In this document: positions 8,486 through 18,104 of the stretch, piece after piece
Layout: each line of letters starts with the position of its first letter
Position numbering within the stretch: the first letter of the stretch is position 1
DNA from: Micrococcales bacterium
GTDB taxonomy: Bacteria; Actinomycetota; Actinomycetes; Actinomycetales; Microbacteriaceae
Direction: 5' to 3'
Length of the DNA: 64,000 nt
Assembly: GCA_017306245.1 (NCBI GenBank)
Contig: JAFKIY010000001.1
Location: forward strand, 558,001 to 622,000
Position numbers and translations under genes: made by a program
The notes under the pieces: model-generated
Database searches by the model: none
What the model was told of the DNA's origin: nothing
Seen by the model: the letters and a program-made list of their open reading frames with translations, nothing else

Positions 8486-9317
8486 GGACCGGAACCGACT
8501 CGCGGTTCTCGGTTCGCCCATCGCGCACTCGAAGTCGCCGGCCATCCACGTGGCGGCATATCGGGTGCTCGGCCTGGACTGGAGCTACGACGCCGTGGAG
8601 GTCGCGTCCGGCGACCTGGGGGCGTTTCTCAACGGATGCGGCAGTTCGTGTCGGGGCCTGTCCCTGACCATGCCGCTCAAGCGCGAGATTGTGCCGTACC
8701 TCGCGGAACAGGACGCGGTGTCCAGGCTCGTCGGCGCCGCCAACACGGTGCTCGTCACCGAGGACGGTTTCGCGGGGTTCAACACCGATGTGGTCGGTGC
8801 AGAGCGGATGCTCAGCGAGTCGGTGCCCGGCGCCGTTCGGCACGCCCTCATCCTGGGCGGGGGCGCAACGGCCGGTTCGCTCCTCGTCGCACTCGCGAAT
8901 TGCGGCGCGAGCGAGATTACCGTGTCGACGCGTTCCCCCGAAAAATCGACGGGACTGCTGGCCGTCGCCGATCAACTGGGGGTGGCGCTTGCCGTCAGCG
9001 GCCCGGACGTTCTGCCGGAGGCTCTCGACGTCGTGGTGAGCACGCTCCCCGGCACCGCCCCGCTCGTACGGAAGTTCCCGGCCCGGCTTCGCGCAACGGT
9101 CCCCCTCGTCGACATCGCCTACGATCCCTGGCCGACTCCGATCGCCCGGCATTGGCTCGAGGCAGCTGGGGGCGTCGCGAACAACGGGCTGGGAATGCTC
9201 GTGTACCAGGCGCTGGTCCAGGTGCGCATCTTCGTGGCAGGCGACCCCGAGCGAGAACTCCCCGGCGAGGCCGCCGTGCTCCGGGCCATGAGGGAAGCGG
9301 CGCTCGGCTCGTTCTGA
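8478..9317 (+). CDS. aroE: Shikimate 5-dehydrogenase
   Basis: NADP-dependent reduction of 3-dehydroshikimate to shikimate. 279 residues. The N-terminal substrate domain has LGSPIAHSKSPAIH and LTMPLKREI (the Lys is the likely catalytic base) with GFNTDVVG supplying the conserved Asp. The nucleotide-binding domain has GGGATAGSLLVALA, where the family usually shows GAGGA. The C-terminal region has DIAYDPWPTPI and NGLGMLVYQA. The start is GTG, inside the 3' end of mltG. It is the first of five consecutive shikimate-pathway genes. Confidence 0.95.
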   Translation: MAEDRNRLAVLGSPIAHSKSPAIHVAAYRVLGLDWSYDAVEVASGDLGAFLNGCGSSCRGLSLTMPLKREIVPYLAEQDAVSRLVGAANTVLVTEDGFAGFNTDVVGAERMLSESVPGAVRHALILGGGATAGSLLVALANCGASEITVSTRSPEKSTGLLAVADQLGVALAVSGPDVLPEALDVVVSTLPGTAPLVRKFPARLRATVPLVDIAYDPWPTPIARHWLEAAGGVANNGLGMLVYQALVQVRIFVAGDPERELPGEAAVLRAMREAALGSF

Positions 9318-9335
9318 GCATGGGAGGATGAAACC

Positions 9336-10559
9336 ATGCTTCGATGGCTCACGGCAGGGGAATCGCACGGCCCGGAACTCCTCGCCATCCTGGAGGGAAT
9401 GCCCGCCGGCGTTCCGGTCGGCCTTGCGGACATCCGCGCCGATCTCGCCCGCCGGCGGCTCGGCTACGGGCGCGGAGCCCGCCAGAAGTTCGAGGAAGAC
9501 GAACTGACCATCTCCGGCGGAATCCGATTCGGCCTCACGATGGGAAGTCCGATTGCGCTGCGCATCGGCAACAGCGAGTGGCCGCGCTGGGTCGACGTCA
9601 TGAGCGCGGAACCCGTGGATCCCGCGACTCTGCCGAAAGGCAGGGGGGCGCCGCTCACCCGGCCGAGACCGGGCCACGCCGATCTGGTCGGCATGCAGAA
9701 GTACGGGTTCGAGGAAGCCAGGAACGTTCTCGAAAGGGCCAGCGCGCGCGAAACTGCCGCCCGGGTCGCCCTGGGGGCCATCGCGCGCGCGTTTCTGGCC
9801 GAATTCGGTGTCAGCGTGCTCAGCCACACGCTGTCCATCGGCACCGTGCGCGTTCCCGAGGGGACGCCGCTCCCGGGCCCGGATGATGTCGCAAGACTCG
9901 ATGAGGACCCGCTCCGGTGCGCGGATCCGGACACGAGCGCCCTCATGGTCGCCGAGGTGGATTCCGCCCAGAAGGACGGCGACACGCTCGGCGGGGTGAT
10001 CGAGGTCCTCGCGTTCGGCCTGCCGCCCGGGCTCGGCTCCTACACCCACTGGGATCGGCGCCTCGACGCACAGCTCGCCTCCGCCATCATGGGAATCCAG
10101 GCGATCAAGGGGGTCGAGGTCGGCGATGGGTTCCTCACGACCACGAGGCGCGGGTCGAAGGCGCACGACGAGCTGTTCACGACGGAGTCCGGCATTGCGC
10201 GCTCGACCGATCGGGCGGGAGGGACCGAGGGTGGAATGAGCACGGGAAGCGTGCTCCGCGTTCGCGCCGGCATGAAACCCATCTCCACCGTCCCGCACGC
10301 TCTGCGCACGATCGACGTCACCACGGGCACCGCCGCCGAAGCGCACCACCAGCGGTCGGACGTCTGCGCCGTCCCCGCGTCAGGCATCGTCGCGGAGGCA
10401 ATGGTCGCTCTCGTCCTCGCCAACTCCCTGCTGGAGAAGTTCGGCGGGGATTCGCTCGCGGAGACCCGCCGAAACGTGCGCGGCTACCTCGATGCGATCC
10501 CGGAGAACCTGCGGATGTCGGCGAGCGCCTGGACAGACGACGCGTCCGGCGCGACATGA
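9336..10559 (+). CDS. aroC: Chorismate synthase
   Basis: Last step of the shikimate pathway: EPSP to chorismate, using reduced FMN. 407 residues, as in other actinobacteria. Signature stretches are [10 protein letters not shown] near the start, [34 protein letters not shown], a histidine-containing SHTLSIG, and [14 protein letters not shown] near the C-terminus. GGGAGGA at 9322-9328 precedes the ATG by 7 nt. The last 4 nt overlap aroK (ATGA). Chorismate feeds the tryptophan genes further along the window. Confidence 0.97.
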   Translation: MLRWLTAGESHGPELLAILEGMPAGVPVGLADIRADLARRRLGYGRGARQKFEEDELTISGGIRFGLTMGSPIALRIGNSEWPRWVDVMSAEPVDPATLPKGRGAPLTRPRPGHADLVGMQKYGFEEARNVLERASARETAARVALGAIARAFLAEFGVSVLSHTLSIGTVRVPEGTPLPGPDDVARLDEDPLRCADPDTSALMVAEVDSAQKDGDTLGGVIEVLAFGLPPGLGSYTHWDRRLDAQLASAIMGIQAIKGVEVGDGFLTTTRRGSKAHDELFTTESGIARSTDRAGGTEGGMSTGSVLRVRAGMKPISTVPHALRTIDVTTGTAAEAHHQRSDVCAVPASGIVAEAMVALVLANSLLEKFGGDSLAETRRNVRGYLDAIPENLRMSASAWTDDASGAT

Positions 10560-11071
10560 CCGGATCGACCCCGTATCTCGTCGTCATCGGCCCGCCCGGG
10601 GCGGGAAAAAGCGTGCTGGGGAAGATCGTCGCCAAACTCCTGCACGTCCCGTTCGTGGACACGGACCGACGAATCGCGGCCAAATACGGCCCCATCGCGA
10701 CGATCTTCGCTGAGCACGGCGAGGAATGGTTCCGCGCGGCGGAGCGCATCGAGGTGGCGCACGCGCTCACGGAGCGCGCCGTCGTGGCGCTCGGCGGCGG
10801 AGCGGTTCTCAACCCGGATACGCAGAAAGAGCTCGCCTCGGCGCGCGTGGTGCACGTGACGGTGTCGCCCGAAGCGGTCGACAGCCGGATTCAGGGCTCA
10901 ACCAGACCGCTTCTGCTCGGCGGGATCGAATCGTGGAAGCGGATCGTCGCCGAGCGCAAGGACGTGTACGAGCGGCTCGCCACGCGAACCGTCGACACCT
11001 CGGATCGCACGGCGCGATCCATCGCCCACGACCTTGCCGAATGGGTCCAGAACCTGGAGGAGGGCAGTTGA
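10556..11071 (+). CDS. aroK: Shikimate kinase
   Basis: ATP-dependent 3-phosphorylation of shikimate. 171 residues, family length. Walker [13 protein letters not shown] at about residues 12-23, the substrate-binding Asp in FVDTDRRIA, an FRAAERIEV motif and ALGGGAVLN, then a lid region with STRPLLLGG. The ATG is nested in the aroC stop (ATGA), and the stop overlaps the aroB TTG. Longer in-frame upstream sequence lies within aroC and is not coding in this frame. Confidence 0.95.
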   Translation: MTGSTPYLVVIGPPGAGKSVLGKIVAKLLHVPFVDTDRRIAAKYGPIATIFAEHGEEWFRAAERIEVAHALTERAVVALGGGAVLNPDTQKELASARVVHVTVSPEAVDSRIQGSTRPLLLGGIESWKRIVAERKDVYERLATRTVDTSDRTARSIAHDLAEWVQNLEEGS

Positions 11072-12135
11072 GAGCCATCACCGTCCCCGGCGCGGCACCC
11101 TACGACGTGCACATCGGGCGGGGCATCCTGCCCGAACTGCCGTCGCACCTCGGTGCTGCCGTGAAGAAAGTGCTCATCGTCCACCAGCCATCTCTGGCGA
11201 GCATCGCGGGCACTCTGCGCGAGCAACTGTCGCCGGCCTATGAGGTGCTCCTGGCCGAAATTCCGGACGGCGAAGCGGCCAAACGCGTCGAAGTCGCGGC
11301 GTTCTGCTGGCAAATCCTCGGCACCGCCGACTTCACGCGGTCGGATGCCATCATCGGATTCGGCGGGGGAGCCGCGACCGACCTCGCGGGATTCGTCGCG
11401 GCAACCTGGCTGCGCGGGGTCACACTCATCCAGGTGCCCACGACGGTGCTCGGCATGGTGGATGCGTCAATCGGCGGAAAGACCGGGATCAACACCTCGG
11501 AAGGGAAGAACCTGGTCGGGTCGTTCTACCCGCCGTCCTCCGTCCTCGCCGACCTGGACATCCTCGCCGGTCTCGACCCCCTCGACATCCGCGCCGGATT
11601 CGCCGAAGTCGTGAAGTGCGGTTTCATTTCCGATCCGGAAATCCTCGACATCATCGAGCGCGACGTCGACGCGGCAACCGACACCGGCTCAGAGGAGTTC
11701 CGCCGCCTCGTCGAGCTCTCCGTCGCCGTGAAGGCGAACGTCGTCGGCGAGGATTTCCGGGAGGCCGGCATCCGGGAAATCCTGAACTACGGGCACACGG
11801 TCGGCCACGCGATCGAATACGCGGAGCGGTTTCGCTGGCGCCACGGCGACGCGGTGGCCGTCGGGATGGTGTTCGCCGCCGAACTCGCGAGGCTCGCCGG
11901 CCGGTTGAGCGACGATGTTGCCGACCGTCACCGCACGATCCTGGAATCCCTCGGCCTGCCGGTCACCTACCCACTCGGTCGCTGGAATACGCTGGCGAGC
12001 GTCATGAAGCGGGACAAAAAGGCGCGCGGAGATCTGCTCAGGTTCGTCATCCTCGACGACGTCGCGCGCCCCACCATTCTGGCCGGACCCGACGAGTCGC
12101 TGCTCTTCGCCGCGTGGCAGGAAGTCGGCAGTTAG
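11068..12135 (+). CDS. aroB: 3-dehydroquinate synthase
   Basis: NAD- and metal-dependent cyclisation of DAHP to 3-dehydroquinate. About 355 residues. Motifs include GFGGGAATDLAGFVAATW, PTTVLGMVDASIGGKTGIN, the metal-ligand regions AEVVKCGFI and NYGHTVGHAIEY, and a Lys/Arg-rich KRDKKARGD near the end. I place the start at a TTG at 11068: it overlaps the aroK stop (TTGA), sits just after AGGAGGG, and gives the expected N-terminus ([20 protein letters not shown]). A much longer open frame upstream is the shadow of aroK. Confidence 0.94.
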   Translation: MRAITVPGAAPYDVHIGRGILPELPSHLGAAVKKVLIVHQPSLASIAGTLREQLSPAYEVLLAEIPDGEAAKRVEVAAFCWQILGTADFTRSDAIIGFGGGAATDLAGFVAATWLRGVTLIQVPTTVLGMVDASIGGKTGINTSEGKNLVGSFYPPSSVLADLDILAGLDPLDIRAGFAEVVKCGFISDPEILDIIERDVDAATDTGSEEFRRLVELSVAVKANVVGEDFREAGIREILNYGHTVGHAIEYAERFRWRHGDAVAVGMVFAAELARLAGRLSDDVADRHRTILESLGLPVTYPLGRWNTLASVMKRDKKARGDLLRFVILDDVARPTILAGPDESLLFAAWQEVGS

Positions 12136-12138
12136 AGT
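12133..12138 (+). promoter_or_regulatory. Candidate leaderless -10 box (TAGAGT) for aroQ
   Basis: TAGAGT ends 7 nt before the aroQ ATG and overlaps the end of aroB. No Shine-Dalgarno sequence is present in between, which suits an internal leaderless promoter. Confidence 0.4.
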
Positions 12139-12145
12139 TGCAGGC

Positions 12146-12583
12146 ATGACGCGAGTACTCGTACTGAACGGCCCGAACCTGTCGCGCCTGGGCAGCAGGG
12201 AACCCGACGTGTACGGGTCGCAGAGCCTGGACGACCTGCGCGACCAGCTGCTCGCGGCCGCCGGCGACCTCGCGGTGGAACTGCGCCAGAGCGACGATGA
12301 GGCCGAACTGATCGGATGGCTGCACGAGGCGGTGGACACCCGGTCCCACGTCATCCTCAACCCGGCCGCGTTCACGCACTACTCCTACGCGCTCCGCGAC
12401 GCCGCGGCGCTCGTCGCGGCTGCGGGGCTCATCCTCATCGAAGTTCATTTGTCCAACCCGCACGCACGCGAAGTGTTCCGGCACACGAGCGTCATTTCCG
12501 GCGTCGCGACGGGCGTGATCGCGGGCCTCGGGTTCGACTCCTACCTGCTCGCCCTCGAGCTGGTGCGCCGACGTTCGGCGTGA
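12146..12583 (+). CDS. aroQ: Type II 3-dehydroquinate dehydratase
   Basis: Dehydrates 3-dehydroquinate to 3-dehydroshikimate. 145 residues, the typical type II (dodecameric) size. Visible motifs: LNGPNLSRLGSREPDVYG at the N-terminus with the conserved Asn, Arg and catalytic Tyr, NPAAFTHYSYALRDA in the middle, IEVHLSNPHAREVFRHTSV with the catalytic His, and VIAGLGFDSY at the end. It completes the aroE-aroC-aroK-aroB-aroQ run. A TAGAGT box lies 7 nt upstream. Confidence 0.96.
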   Translation: MTRVLVLNGPNLSRLGSREPDVYGSQSLDDLRDQLLAAAGDLAVELRQSDDEAELIGWLHEAVDTRSHVILNPAAFTHYSYALRDAAALVAAAGLILIEVHLSNPHAREVFRHTSVISGVATGVIAGLGFDSYLLALELVRRRSA

Positions 12584-12588
12584 CCCCA

Positions 12589-12594
12589 TAAACT
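12589..12594 (+). promoter_or_regulatory. Candidate leaderless -10 box (TAAACT) for efp
   Basis: TAAACT ends 6 nt before the efp ATG at 12601, and the short gap carries no ribosome binding site. This suggests a leaderless efp transcript separate from the aro genes. Confidence 0.45.
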
Positions 12595-12600
12595 TGGGCC

Positions 12601-13164
12601 ATGGCCTCTACTGCAGATATTCGGAACGGCGTCGTGCTCAACATGGATGGCGGACTCTGGACCGTCATCGAATTCCAGCACGTCAAGCCCGGCAAGGGCG
12701 GCGCTTTCGTCCGCACGAAGGTCAAGAACGTGCGAAGCGGCAAGACCATCGACCGCACGTTCAACGCCGGCGCGAAAGTGGAGATCGAAACCGTCGACCG
12801 TTCCGACTACCAGTACCTGTACAAGGACGGCGCGGGCTACGTTTTCATGAACGAATCCGACTACACCCAGATCACCCTGAGCGAGGAACAGGTCGGCGAC
12901 GCCCCGAACTTCATGCTGGAGAACCAGAGCGTGACGATCGCGCTGCACGACGGCGAACCGCTGTACGTGGAGCTTCCGGCATCCGTCGTACTTGAAATCA
13001 CGCAGACGGATCCCGGCCTCCAGGGGGACCGCTCCACCGGGGGCACGAAACCTGCGACGGTGGAAACCGGGTACCAGATCCAGGTGCCGCTCTTCATCGA
13101 AGAGAACACCAAGGTGAAGGTGGACACGCGGACGGGCGATTACCTCGGCCGCGTGAACGACTGA
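12601..13164 (+). CDS. efp: Elongation factor P
   Basis: Relieves ribosomes stalled on polyproline. 187 residues in three beta-barrel domains. The tip loop of domain I reads [12 protein letters not shown], with Lys32 at the position modified in many bacteria. Domain II contains [15 protein letters not shown], and domain III ends with [20 protein letters not shown]. The usual modification genes (epmA/epmB, earP, ymfI) are not in this window. It sits directly before nusB, a common actinobacterial arrangement. Confidence 0.97.
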   Translation: MASTADIRNGVVLNMDGGLWTVIEFQHVKPGKGGAFVRTKVKNVRSGKTIDRTFNAGAKVEIETVDRSDYQYLYKDGAGYVFMNESDYTQITLSEEQVGDAPNFMLENQSVTIALHDGEPLYVELPASVVLEITQTDPGLQGDRSTGGTKPATVETGYQIQVPLFIEENTKVKVDTRTGDYLGRVND

Positions 13165-13180
13165 CGGGGCACTCGGGCCC

Positions 13181-13594
13181 ATGAGCGCACGCACGAAGGC
13201 ACGCAAGCGTGCCCTCGACCTCCTGTACGGTGCCGACCTCCGTTCGGAGACGCTGAGCGACGCCATCGCGACTGCAGCGGATCGCGCCGCCGCAGAACCG
13301 CGCCGGGCGGCCTCCTGGGAGTATGCGCGCGAGATCGCCGAGGGCGTCGCGGAGCATGCGAGCGAAATCGACGAGCTCATCGAAACCTACATGCAGGGCT
13401 GGACGATCAGCAGGATGCCGGCGATCGACCGGGCCATCGTGCGGATCGGGATCTGGGAACTGATGTACAACCCCGCGGTTCCCGACGGTGTCGCGATTTC
13501 CGAAGCGGTCGCCGCCGCTCGCACCTACAGCACCGACGATTCCGCGGGATTCGTGAACGGACTGCTCGGGCGCATCGCACAGACCCGGGTGTGA
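13181..13594 (+). CDS. nusB: Transcription antitermination factor NusB
   Basis: All-helical RNA-binding protein that, with S10 (NusE), takes part in rRNA antitermination. 137 residues, full length. It begins ARTKARKRALDLLYGADLRS, with ISRMPAIDRAIVRIGIWELM, VAISEAVAAARTYSTDDSAGFVNG and GLLGRIA, the standard NusB landmarks. The ATG is 16 nt after the efp stop. No strong ribosome binding site is seen, so it is probably read from the efp message. Confidence 0.96.
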   Translation: MSARTKARKRALDLLYGADLRSETLSDAIATAADRAAAEPRRAASWEYAREIAEGVAEHASEIDELIETYMQGWTISRMPAIDRAIVRIGIWELMYNPAVPDGVAISEAVAAARTYSTDDSAGFVNGLLGRIAQTRV

Positions 13595-13601
13595 GCGGGG
13601 C

Positions 13602-13607
13602 TATAGT
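13602..13607 (+). promoter_or_regulatory. Candidate -10 box (TATAGT) for the pyrimidine operon
   Basis: TATAGT just after nusB, about 57 nt before the pyrR start. Transcription starting near 13614 would give a leader that includes the PyrR-binding-like loop and the ribosome binding site. A -35 element is not obvious. Confidence 0.45.
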
Positions 13608-13630
13608 TGTCACTGGAAGACATCCTTTAA

Positions 13631-13658
13631 CAGCCGTCCGGAGAGGCGGGGAAGGAGG
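13631..13658 (+). promoter_or_regulatory. Probable PyrR-binding RNA loop next to the pyrR ribosome binding site
   Basis: The leader contains TCCGGAGAGGCG at 13637-13648, which matches the conserved anti-antiterminator core bound by PyrR (of the form UCCNGNGAGGYU). It is followed at once by the ribosome binding site AAGGAGG (13652-13658), 5 nt before the pyrR ATG. No terminator hairpin lies between it and the gene. The layout therefore points to translational repression rather than attenuation, as described for mycobacterial pyr operons. The motif is seen; binding is inferred. Confidence 0.7.
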
Positions 13659-13663
13659 TCAGA

Positions 13664-14194
13664 ATGCCGTCGCGCGTCGTGCTGCAGCAAGCTGATATCT
13701 CTCGGGCTTTGACCCGGATCTCGCACGAAATTCTCGAATCCAATCACGGCGGATCCGATCTCGTGATTCTCGGAATTCCCACCCGCGGAGCCATTCTCGC
13801 CGAGCGCATCGGCGCGATCCTCGAGTCGATCGAACCGGGCAGCGGCACCGTCGGCACGCTCGACATCACGATGTACCGGGATGATCTGGGGCGCAACCTG
13901 ACCCGGACGCCCAGCCCCACCCGGATCCCGCCTGGCGGGATCGACGGCAAGACGGTGGTTCTCGTCGACGACGTCCTGTTTTCCGGCCGCACCGTCCGGG
14001 CGGCGCTGGATGCCATGGTCGACCTCGGCCGGCCCCGCGCGGTGAGGCTCGCGGTGCTCGTCGATCGCGGCCACCGCGAACTGCCCATCCGCGCCGACTT
14101 CGTGGGGAAGAACCTGCCCAGTTCGCTCGCCGAACGCATCCACGTCCGCGTGACGGAGATCGACGGCGTGGAGGAGGTGACGATCGAACCATGA
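13664..14194 (+). CDS. pyrR: Pyrimidine operon regulator PyrR / uracil phosphoribosyltransferase
   Basis: RNA-binding regulator of pyrimidine genes that also has uracil phosphoribosyltransferase activity in many species. 176 residues. The PRPP-binding signature [18 protein letters not shown] is at about residues 99-116; other landmarks are [17 protein letters not shown] and a basic face with [18 protein letters not shown]. It is the first gene of pyrR-pyrB-pyrC-PH protein-carA-carB-pyrF and overlaps pyrB by 4 nt. The RNA element in its own leader suggests self-regulation of the whole operon. Confidence 0.96.
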   Translation: MPSRVVLQQADISRALTRISHEILESNHGGSDLVILGIPTRGAILAERIGAILESIEPGSGTVGTLDITMYRDDLGRNLTRTPSPTRIPPGGIDGKTVVLVDDVLFSGRTVRAALDAMVDLGRPRAVRLAVLVDRGHRELPIRADFVGKNLPSSLAERIHVRVTEIDGVEEVTIEP

Positions 14195-15144
14195 GGCATC
14201 TGCTCAGCACGCGCGGCATCACGCGCGATCAGGCGGTTCAGATCCTCGACGTCGCCGAGGACATGGCCGATGTCGCGACGCGGGAAGTCCCGCGGCTTCC
14301 CGTGCTTCGGGGCAAGACCGTCGTCAACCTGTTCTACGAAGACTCCACGCGCACGCGCATCTCGTTCGAAGCGGCCGCGAAACGGTTGAGCGCCGACGTC
14401 ATCAACTTCAGCGCGAAAGGCTCAAGCGTGTCCAAGGGGGAAAGTTTGAAGGATACGGCGCAGACCCTCGCCGCCATGGGCGCGGACGCCGTGATCATTC
14501 GGCACCAGTCGTCCGGCGCGCCGGAGGTTCTCGCGCGCAGCGGCTGGATCGACGCGGGGATCGTGAATGCGGGAGACGGCACCCACGAACACCCCACGCA
14601 GGCCCTGCTGGACGCGTTCACGATTCGGCGAAGGATCCACGGGCAGGCCGCCCGCGGGAAGGGCCTGGAGGGGTGCCGCGTCACGATCGTCGGGGACATT
14701 CTGCACTCCCGCGTCGCCCGCTCCAACGTGTGGCTCCTCACGTGCCTCGGAGCGCAGGTGAGCCTCGTGGCGCCGGCGACCCTCATGCCGCTGGCCATCG
14801 GCGAGTGGCCGGTCGAGGTGGACTACGACCTGGACCACGCGCTTTCGGCCGGCCCGGACGTCGTCATGATGCTGCGCATCCAGGCCGAACGCATGCACGA
14901 CGCGTTCTTCCCGAATGCGAGGGAGTATTCCCGGCAGTGGGGGCTCGACGACGAGCGCCTGGCGCGCCTCCCCGAATCCAGCATGGTCATGCACCCGGGT
15001 CCCATGAACCGGGGGCTGGAGATCTCCGCGGGCGCGGCGGATTCCCCGCGCTCGACCGTGCGCGAACAGGTCGCGAACGGGGTGTCGGTCAGGATGGCCG
15101 TGCTCTACCTTCTGCTGGCCGGGGCGATGGAGGAGGCGGCATGA
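14191..15144 (+). CDS. pyrB: Aspartate carbamoyltransferase catalytic subunit
   Basis: Carbamoyl phosphate plus aspartate to N-carbamoylaspartate. 317 residues. Carbamoyl phosphate site [12 protein letters not shown], then [56 protein letters not shown] and [11 protein letters not shown], all standard ATCase motifs. No regulatory subunit gene (pyrI) is nearby. Start and stop both overlap neighbours (ATGA at each end), so the pyrRBC block is tightly coupled. Confidence 0.97.
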   Translation: MRHLLSTRGITRDQAVQILDVAEDMADVATREVPRLPVLRGKTVVNLFYEDSTRTRISFEAAAKRLSADVINFSAKGSSVSKGESLKDTAQTLAAMGADAVIIRHQSSGAPEVLARSGWIDAGIVNAGDGTHEHPTQALLDAFTIRRRIHGQAARGKGLEGCRVTIVGDILHSRVARSNVWLLTCLGAQVSLVAPATLMPLAIGEWPVEVDYDLDHALSAGPDVVMMLRIQAERMHDAFFPNAREYSRQWGLDDERLARLPESSMVMHPGPMNRGLEISAGAADSPRSTVREQVANGVSVRMAVLYLLLAGAMEEAA

Positions 15145-16484
15145 GCCGGCGGATCCTGATCACGGGCGCCGTGCTCGCCGACGGCACGCCGACGGACATT
15201 CTGGTTTCCGACGGAATCGTCGCGGAACTCGGCACGGGACTGTCCGACGCGGAAGCGCTCGCCATCGACGGGGCGGGGCTCATCGCGTTGCCCGGGCTGG
15301 TCGACCTGCACACGCATTTGCGCGAACCGGGATTCGAGCACAGCGAAACCGTGCTCACCGGGTCGAGGGCGGCAGCGGCCGGCGGCTTCACGGCGGTGCA
15401 CGCCATGGCGAACACGTCGCCGGTGGCGGATACGGCGGGCGTCGTCGAACAGGTTCAGGCGCTCGGCGAGGACGCCGGCTACGTGACCGTGCGCCCCGTC
15501 GGGGCCGTGACGATCGGGCTCGCCGGAGGGCAGCTCGCGGAAATCGGCGCGATGGCCCAATCGCGGGCGAAGGTGCGCGTGTTCTCCGACGATGGAAAGT
15601 GCGTGTCGGATGCCGTTCTCATGCGACGCGCGCTCGAGTACGTCACGACGTTCGACGGCGTGGTCGCCCAGCACGCCCAGGAGCCGCGGCTGACCGAGGA
15701 CGCGCAAATGAACGAGGGGGCGCTCAGCAGCGAGCTGGGGCTCGAGGGATGGCCCGCGGTCGCCGAGGAGGCGATCATCGCCCGCGATGTGCTGCTGGCC
15801 GAACACGTGGGAGCGAGGCTGCACGTGTGCCATGTGTCCACCGCGGGCTCCGTGGACGTCGTCCGGTGGGCGAAGGCGCGGGGAATCCGGGTCACCGCGG
15901 AGGTCACGCCGCACCACCTGCTCCTCACCGAGGACCTCGCGCGCTCCTATGATGCGCGATTCAAGGTCAATCCGCCCCTGCGGAACCAGGCCGACGTCGA
16001 AGCGCTTCGCGCGGGTCTTGCCGACGGCACGATCGACATCATCGCGACCGACCACGCGCCGCATCCGGTGGAGGACAAGGACTGCGCGTGGGCGGATGCC
16101 GCGTTCGGGATGGTCGGCCTGGAGTCGGCTCTCTCGGTGGTCCAGTCCGCGCTCATCGAATCGGGCATACTCGGATGGGCGGATGTCGCGCGGGTTCTCT
16201 CGCGCGTGCCCGCCGAAATCGGCAGAGTCGCCGGATACGACCGGGGAATCGCCCAGGGTGCCCCGGCGAACATCACGCTCGTGGACCCGGCGGCGCGGCG
16301 AGAGTTCGCGAGGGGTGATTTGCGGGGCCGATCCGCGAACTCGCCGTACCTGGGGATGACGCTTCCCGGGCGCGTCGTGGCGACGATTCACCGCGGTTAT
16401 CCGACCGTGCTGGACGGCGAACTCCGAAGCGTGCAGCAGGTTGCGATCAGCAAAGGGAAGGAAGGAAACGAGAGTCGTGGATAG
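15141..16484 (+). CDS. pyrC: Dihydroorotase (class I)
   Basis: Zinc amidohydrolase that closes carbamoylaspartate to dihydroorotate. 447 residues. Metal-ligand motif [16 protein letters not shown] at about residues 54-69, followed by the family's [14 protein letters not shown]. Further ligands come from HVCHVSTAG and the loop ending ATDHAPH, and substrate contacts from [16 protein letters not shown]. The ATG at 15141 overlaps the pyrB stop. The long open frame extending upstream is within pyrB and is not coding in this frame. It overlaps the next gene by 8 nt. Confidence 0.96.
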   Translation: MSRRILITGAVLADGTPTDILVSDGIVAELGTGLSDAEALAIDGAGLIALPGLVDLHTHLREPGFEHSETVLTGSRAAAAGGFTAVHAMANTSPVADTAGVVEQVQALGEDAGYVTVRPVGAVTIGLAGGQLAEIGAMAQSRAKVRVFSDDGKCVSDAVLMRRALEYVTTFDGVVAQHAQEPRLTEDAQMNEGALSSELGLEGWPAVAEEAIIARDVLLAEHVGARLHVCHVSTAGSVDVVRWAKARGIRVTAEVTPHHLLLTEDLARSYDARFKVNPPLRNQADVEALRAGLADGTIDIIATDHAPHPVEDKDCAWADAAFGMVGLESALSVVQSALIESGILGWADVARVLSRVPAEIGRVAGYDRGIAQGAPANITLVDPAARREFARGDLRGRSANSPYLGMTLPGRVVATIHRGYPTVLDGELRSVQQVAISKGKEGNESRG

Positions 16485-16965
16485 GTATCTTCCCAGCATC
16501 ATCATCGGCGCGGTCTTCGTACTGGCGATTGCCGGCATGTACGTCGGCTGGCGAGCGCGCTCCCGAGCGCAGGGCGATCTGGGCGACCTTCAGCCGGCGC
16601 CCGCGAACCCCGGAGAGGTGCTCGCGGCCGCGAACGGCCTGTATGTCGCAACGACCCTGTTCGGCCAGCCGCTGGAAAGGGTGACCGCACAGGGTCTCGG
16701 GTTCCGCTCGCGGGCGGAGATCACCGTCCGCCAGGAGGGCATCACGGTCGGCCTCACCGGCCGCGAGCCGTTCTTCATCTCCCGGCATGAGCTGCGCTCC
16801 GTTCAGCGCGCCTCCTGGACCATCGACAAAGCGGTAGAGAAACGCGGCCTCGTGGTGATTTCGTGGCGCTGGGGGGCGCGTGACGTGGACACGTACTTCC
16901 GGCTGGATGACGATGCGGGCGAGTGTGTGGCCGCCGCAGCCGGGCTCGCGGGGGTGGGACAATGA
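16477..16965 (+). CDS. PH-domain-like membrane protein of the pyr operon, function unknown
   Basis: 162 residues. One transmembrane helix near the N-terminus (residues about 6-24, [19 protein letters not shown]), a basic stop-transfer stretch (WRARSR), then a soluble beta-rich domain with [35 protein letters not shown] and [18 protein letters not shown], the look of a bacterial PH-like fold. The GTG start overlaps the end of pyrC by 8 nt, and its stop overlaps the carA start (ATGA). An equivalent gene sits between pyrC and carA in mycobacteria. No enzymatic residues are visible. Confidence 0.85.
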   Translation: MDRYLPSIIIGAVFVLAIAGMYVGWRARSRAQGDLGDLQPAPANPGEVLAAANGLYVATTLFGQPLERVTAQGLGFRSRAEITVRQEGITVGLTGREPFFISRHELRSVQRASWTIDKAVEKRGLVVISWRWGARDVDTYFRLDDDAGECVAAAAGLAGVGQ

Positions 16966-18104
16966 CGCAGCAGACGGAAGCGGCAGTCCTGGTTCTGGAG
17001 GATGGCTCCCGGTACGAGGGGCGCGCCTACGGCGCGCAGGGCACGGCGCTCGGCGAGGTCGTGTTCGCCACCGGAATGACCGGATACCAGGAGACCATCA
17101 CGGACCCGTCCTACGCGGGGCAAATCGTGCTCATGACGGCGCCGCACATCGGAAACACCGGGGTCAACGACGAGGACACCGAGTCGACCCGAATCTGGGT
17201 TGCCGGATTCGTGGTGAGAGACCCGTCCCGCGTGGTTTCCAGCCATCGCGCGACCCAGAGCCTTGACGCGGCGCTCCACCGGGAGAGCATCGTAGGGATC
17301 AGCGGCATCGACACGCGGGCCGTGACGCGGAGATTGCGATCGGTCGGCGTCATGCGCGGGGGGATCTTCTCCGGGCGCGACGGCGAGCGTTCGGCGGCCG
17401 AGCAGCTGGCCGCGGTGGTGGGCAGCGAGGAAATGGCGGGGCGGAACCTTTCCGAACGCGTATCCATCGCCGAACTCGATCGGCTCCCGGCGCGCGGCGA
17501 ACCGGCCGGCACCGTCGTCGTGCTCGACCTGGGCGTGAAATCCTCGACCCTGCGCTATCTCACCGAACGCGGATTCGACGTTCTCGTGGTTCCCCAGTCG
17601 ATCACGGCGCCGGAGGTTTTCGCCCTCGAACCGGACGCCGTCTTCTTCTCGAACGGGCCGGGGGATCCCGGCGCCTCGGACCGCCACGTCGAACTTCTGC
17701 GGGAGGTGCTTCGCGCCGGCGTGCCGTTCTTCGGAATCTGCTTCGGCAACCAGTTGCTCGGCCGCGCACTCGGATTCGGCACGTACAAGCTCCCGTTCGG
17801 CCATCGCGGCATCAACCAGCCGGTGCTCGATCGCGCCACCGGAAGGACGGAGATCACCGCCCACAACCATGGCTTCGCGGTCGACGCGCCGATCGACGAG
17901 GTCACGCAGTCTCCGGCGGGTTTCGGCCGCGTGGAGGTCAGCCACGTGAACCTCAACGACAACGTCGTGGAGGGCCTGCGGGCGCTGGACATTCCGGCGT
18001 TTTCCGTTCAGTACCACCCGGAGGCGGCCGCTGGCCCGCACGATGCGAACTACCTGTTCGACCGATTCCGAGCTCTCGTCGTCGAGAAGAAGGCCGAGCG
18101 ATAA
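16962..18104 (+). CDS. carA: Carbamoyl-phosphate synthase small subunit (glutamine amidotransferase)
   Basis: Releases ammonia from glutamine for the large subunit. 380 residues. The N-terminal CarA domain has [18 protein letters not shown] and [18 protein letters not shown], with an internal [15 protein letters not shown]. The class I amidotransferase domain has the nucleophile Cys in [12 protein letters not shown] and the His/Glu pair in [14 protein letters not shown]. The ATG overlaps the upstream stop, and its own stop overlaps carB by 1 nt (TAATG). Confidence 0.97.
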   Translation: MTQQTEAAVLVLEDGSRYEGRAYGAQGTALGEVVFATGMTGYQETITDPSYAGQIVLMTAPHIGNTGVNDEDTESTRIWVAGFVVRDPSRVVSSHRATQSLDAALHRESIVGISGIDTRAVTRRLRSVGVMRGGIFSGRDGERSAAEQLAAVVGSEEMAGRNLSERVSIAELDRLPARGEPAGTVVVLDLGVKSSTLRYLTERGFDVLVVPQSITAPEVFALEPDAVFFSNGPGDPGASDRHVELLREVLRAGVPFFGICFGNQLLGRALGFGTYKLPFGHRGINQPVLDRATGRTEITAHNHGFAVDAPIDEVTQSPAGFGRVEVSHVNLNDNVVEGLRALDIPAFSVQYHPEAAAGPHDANYLFDRFRALVVEKKAER

